Source: a virus
Length of the DNA stretch: 21,248 nucleotides
IMG/VR virus record: IMGVR_UViG_3300000117_000339
Location: 1-21,248 of that record
Direction: 5' to 3' (one strand)
Shown here: piece after piece, positions 20,166 through 21,248 of the stretch
Position numbering within the stretch: position 1 is the first letter of the stretch
How the letters are laid out: every line of letters begins with the position of its first letter
Program-made: the position numbers and the translations under genes
The notes under the pieces: model-generated
Told to the model about the DNA's origin: nothing
Databases searched by the model: none
The model's input: only the letters and a program-made list of their open reading frames with translations

Positions 20166-21248
20166 TATTTTGCTCCCTTGTTAATAGCTTCTCCGGGAAA
20201 AGTTTCAGGCTCTGTCGCGGGCATTGCCCCAGTTACCTCTTCTCCGCGGTTAGTTTGACCTTGTACTTCCATCTCTTGCTGTTCTCTACTTGGTGGAACC
20301 GGAGCTTCCCAGAATAATGGGTATTGCTCTAGTTGCGCTAATTTAGCTGCAAATAATGGATTCTTTAATGCTTTTTCAGCTGCTAGCATTTCCGTGACCT
20401 TAGTGTGCATAATTAATGCCTCACGTGCTGGCTCAGGCACATCTTCCTTAAACGATCTTGCTTGCATTTTTTTATAATGTATTCTTAAATGTGTAATTAG
20501 GTCTTCCCACTCTTTCGGCTCTTCTACTGGATTACCTTCTAATATATCTTCATTCTCTGATTCAGCACTAGTAATAGCTTCTGTAATGAGTGTGTGCATC
20601 TTCTCAGTGCTACCAAACTCTAATAACTCTGCCCAACGCTCAGGAGTAAATAAAGTAGGTGCATATTGCATGGTCTGAATAATTCTTTCCATCTTAGCTG
20701 CCTTACTTTGAGGTAAAGCACTAGAGTTTTGAATTCTAATATCATAATCTTTATGTAAATTAGCGGCATCAAAATACTTAATCATATACTTATTTTCTTT
20801 ACCAAGTACTCTAAGCATTCTTCCATCTTCAATCTGATAGTAATCACCAGCTACAGAAATACTCTTCAACGCAACTTTAACTACCAATTGATTATGTTTA
20901 GCTATATCACTAATACCACGCTCTGTCTCTTGTTCGTTAAGAAACTGTAACGCAACCGCAGCAGTAATTCCTTTAGGGGGTTCGCCTCTAGATACTTGAT
21001 GTACGCCCATTATCTGACCCATCTCTTGCTCTGTTTTATCTCTAAAATTAAAGCTAGTGGGTGATGTGGGGTTCATTTGAACGAGCTGAGGAGCTATGCC
21101 GCCTTGATATTGGATGACTGTTCGACCATTGCCTAGTTGTTCTAATTTACACGCACCACGAGGCATAACCCACTTAGGAGCTGCCATAAGAAATTCATTT
21201 TTCATTATACTTTGAGAAAGATTATTATGAGCATTCTGTAATACCATA
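20165..21248 (-). CDS. Portal protein, C-terminal part (cut by window edge)
   Basis: About 360 residues are visible and the frame is open to the right edge, so the ATG at 21247 is probably internal. The segment RGEPPKGITAAVALQFLNEQ followed by ETERG is a hallmark of phage portals (clip/stem region). It is preceded by NFRDKTEQEMGQIMGVHQVS and followed by KYFDAANLHKDYDIRIQNSS. Further helices (KAAKMERIIQTMQYAPTLFT; WEDLITHLRIHYKKM) and an acidic, Pro-rich tail end the protein. The portal forms the dodecameric vertex through which DNA enters and leaves. The neighbouring scaffold and capsid confirm it; a terminase would be expected beyond the window. Confidence 0.85.
   Translation of the reverse strand, partial: MVLQNAHNNLSQSIMKNEFLMAAPKWVMPRGACKLEQLGNGRTVIQYQGGIAPQLVQMNPTSPTSFNFRDKTEQEMGQIMGVHQVSRGEPPKGITAAVALQFLNEQETERGISDIAKHNQLVVKVALKSISVAGDYYQIEDGRMLRVLGKENKYMIKYFDAANLHKDYDIRIQNSSALPQSKAAKMERIIQTMQYAPTLFTPERWAELLEFGSTEKMHTLITEAITSAESENEDILEGNPVEEPKEWEDLITHLRIHYKKMQARSFKEDVPEPAREALIMHTKVTEMLAAEKALKNPLFAAKLAQLEQYPLFWEAPVPPSREQQEMEVQGQTNRGEEVTGAMPATEPETFPGEAINKGAK

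Overview
The window is part of an AT-rich tailed double-stranded DNA phage (Caudoviricetes). It most resembles a short-tailed, podovirus-like phage. The reasons are a family A DNA polymerase, a portal - scaffold - major capsid order, large putative tail-hub and adaptor genes, and no recognisable tape-measure or tail-tube gene. The host cannot be named from the sequence. No integrase, repressor, tRNA or CRISPR array was seen.

Layout. The left arm (1-3960) is read rightward. It begins inside the 3' end of a family A DNA polymerase and continues through a tightly packed run of small accessory genes: an unknown phage protein, a pentapeptide-repeat protein, a small Cys-rich protein, a possible PD-(D/E)XK-like nuclease, a soluble lytic transglycosylase (probable endolysin), an unknown protein, a small two-helix membrane protein, a SemiSWEET-like PQ-loop protein, and a short FlbD-like protein that is partly duplicated in tandem. 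The right arm (21248-3976) is read leftward and holds the virion and late genes. In transcription order these are: portal (cut by the window edge), scaffold, major capsid protein, a small head-associated protein, four small virion proteins, tail fibre, putative fibre chaperone, Gly-rich protein, putative tail adaptor, putative tail hub or nozzle, a small structural protein, a coiled-coil protein, a GNAT-like protein, two large putative internal virion proteins, an XhlA-like coiled-coil/membrane protein and a three-helix holin. The two arms converge at about 3960-3976.

How the genes fit together. Many neighbours overlap by ATGA or TAATG, or abut, which suggests translational coupling within long operons. 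On the late strand there is an intrinsic terminator after the capsid gene, and a terminator plus strong extended -10 promoter further along. These divide the late region into a capsid unit, a single-gene unit and a long tail/ejection/lysis unit. That promoter would start its transcript at or next to an ATG, making a leaderless message. Lysis functions are split: holin and XhlA-like genes lie at the end of the late operon, while the only muralytic enzyme seen is on the opposite arm.

The points most worth a second look are the diverged 139-bp tandem duplication (3600-3877), the leaderless promoter (17228-17262), the phage-borne SemiSWEET-like protein, the His-for-Asp/Glu nuclease-like motif, and the HDQ variant of polymerase motif C. 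Every function below is inferred by reading motifs; no database search was run.
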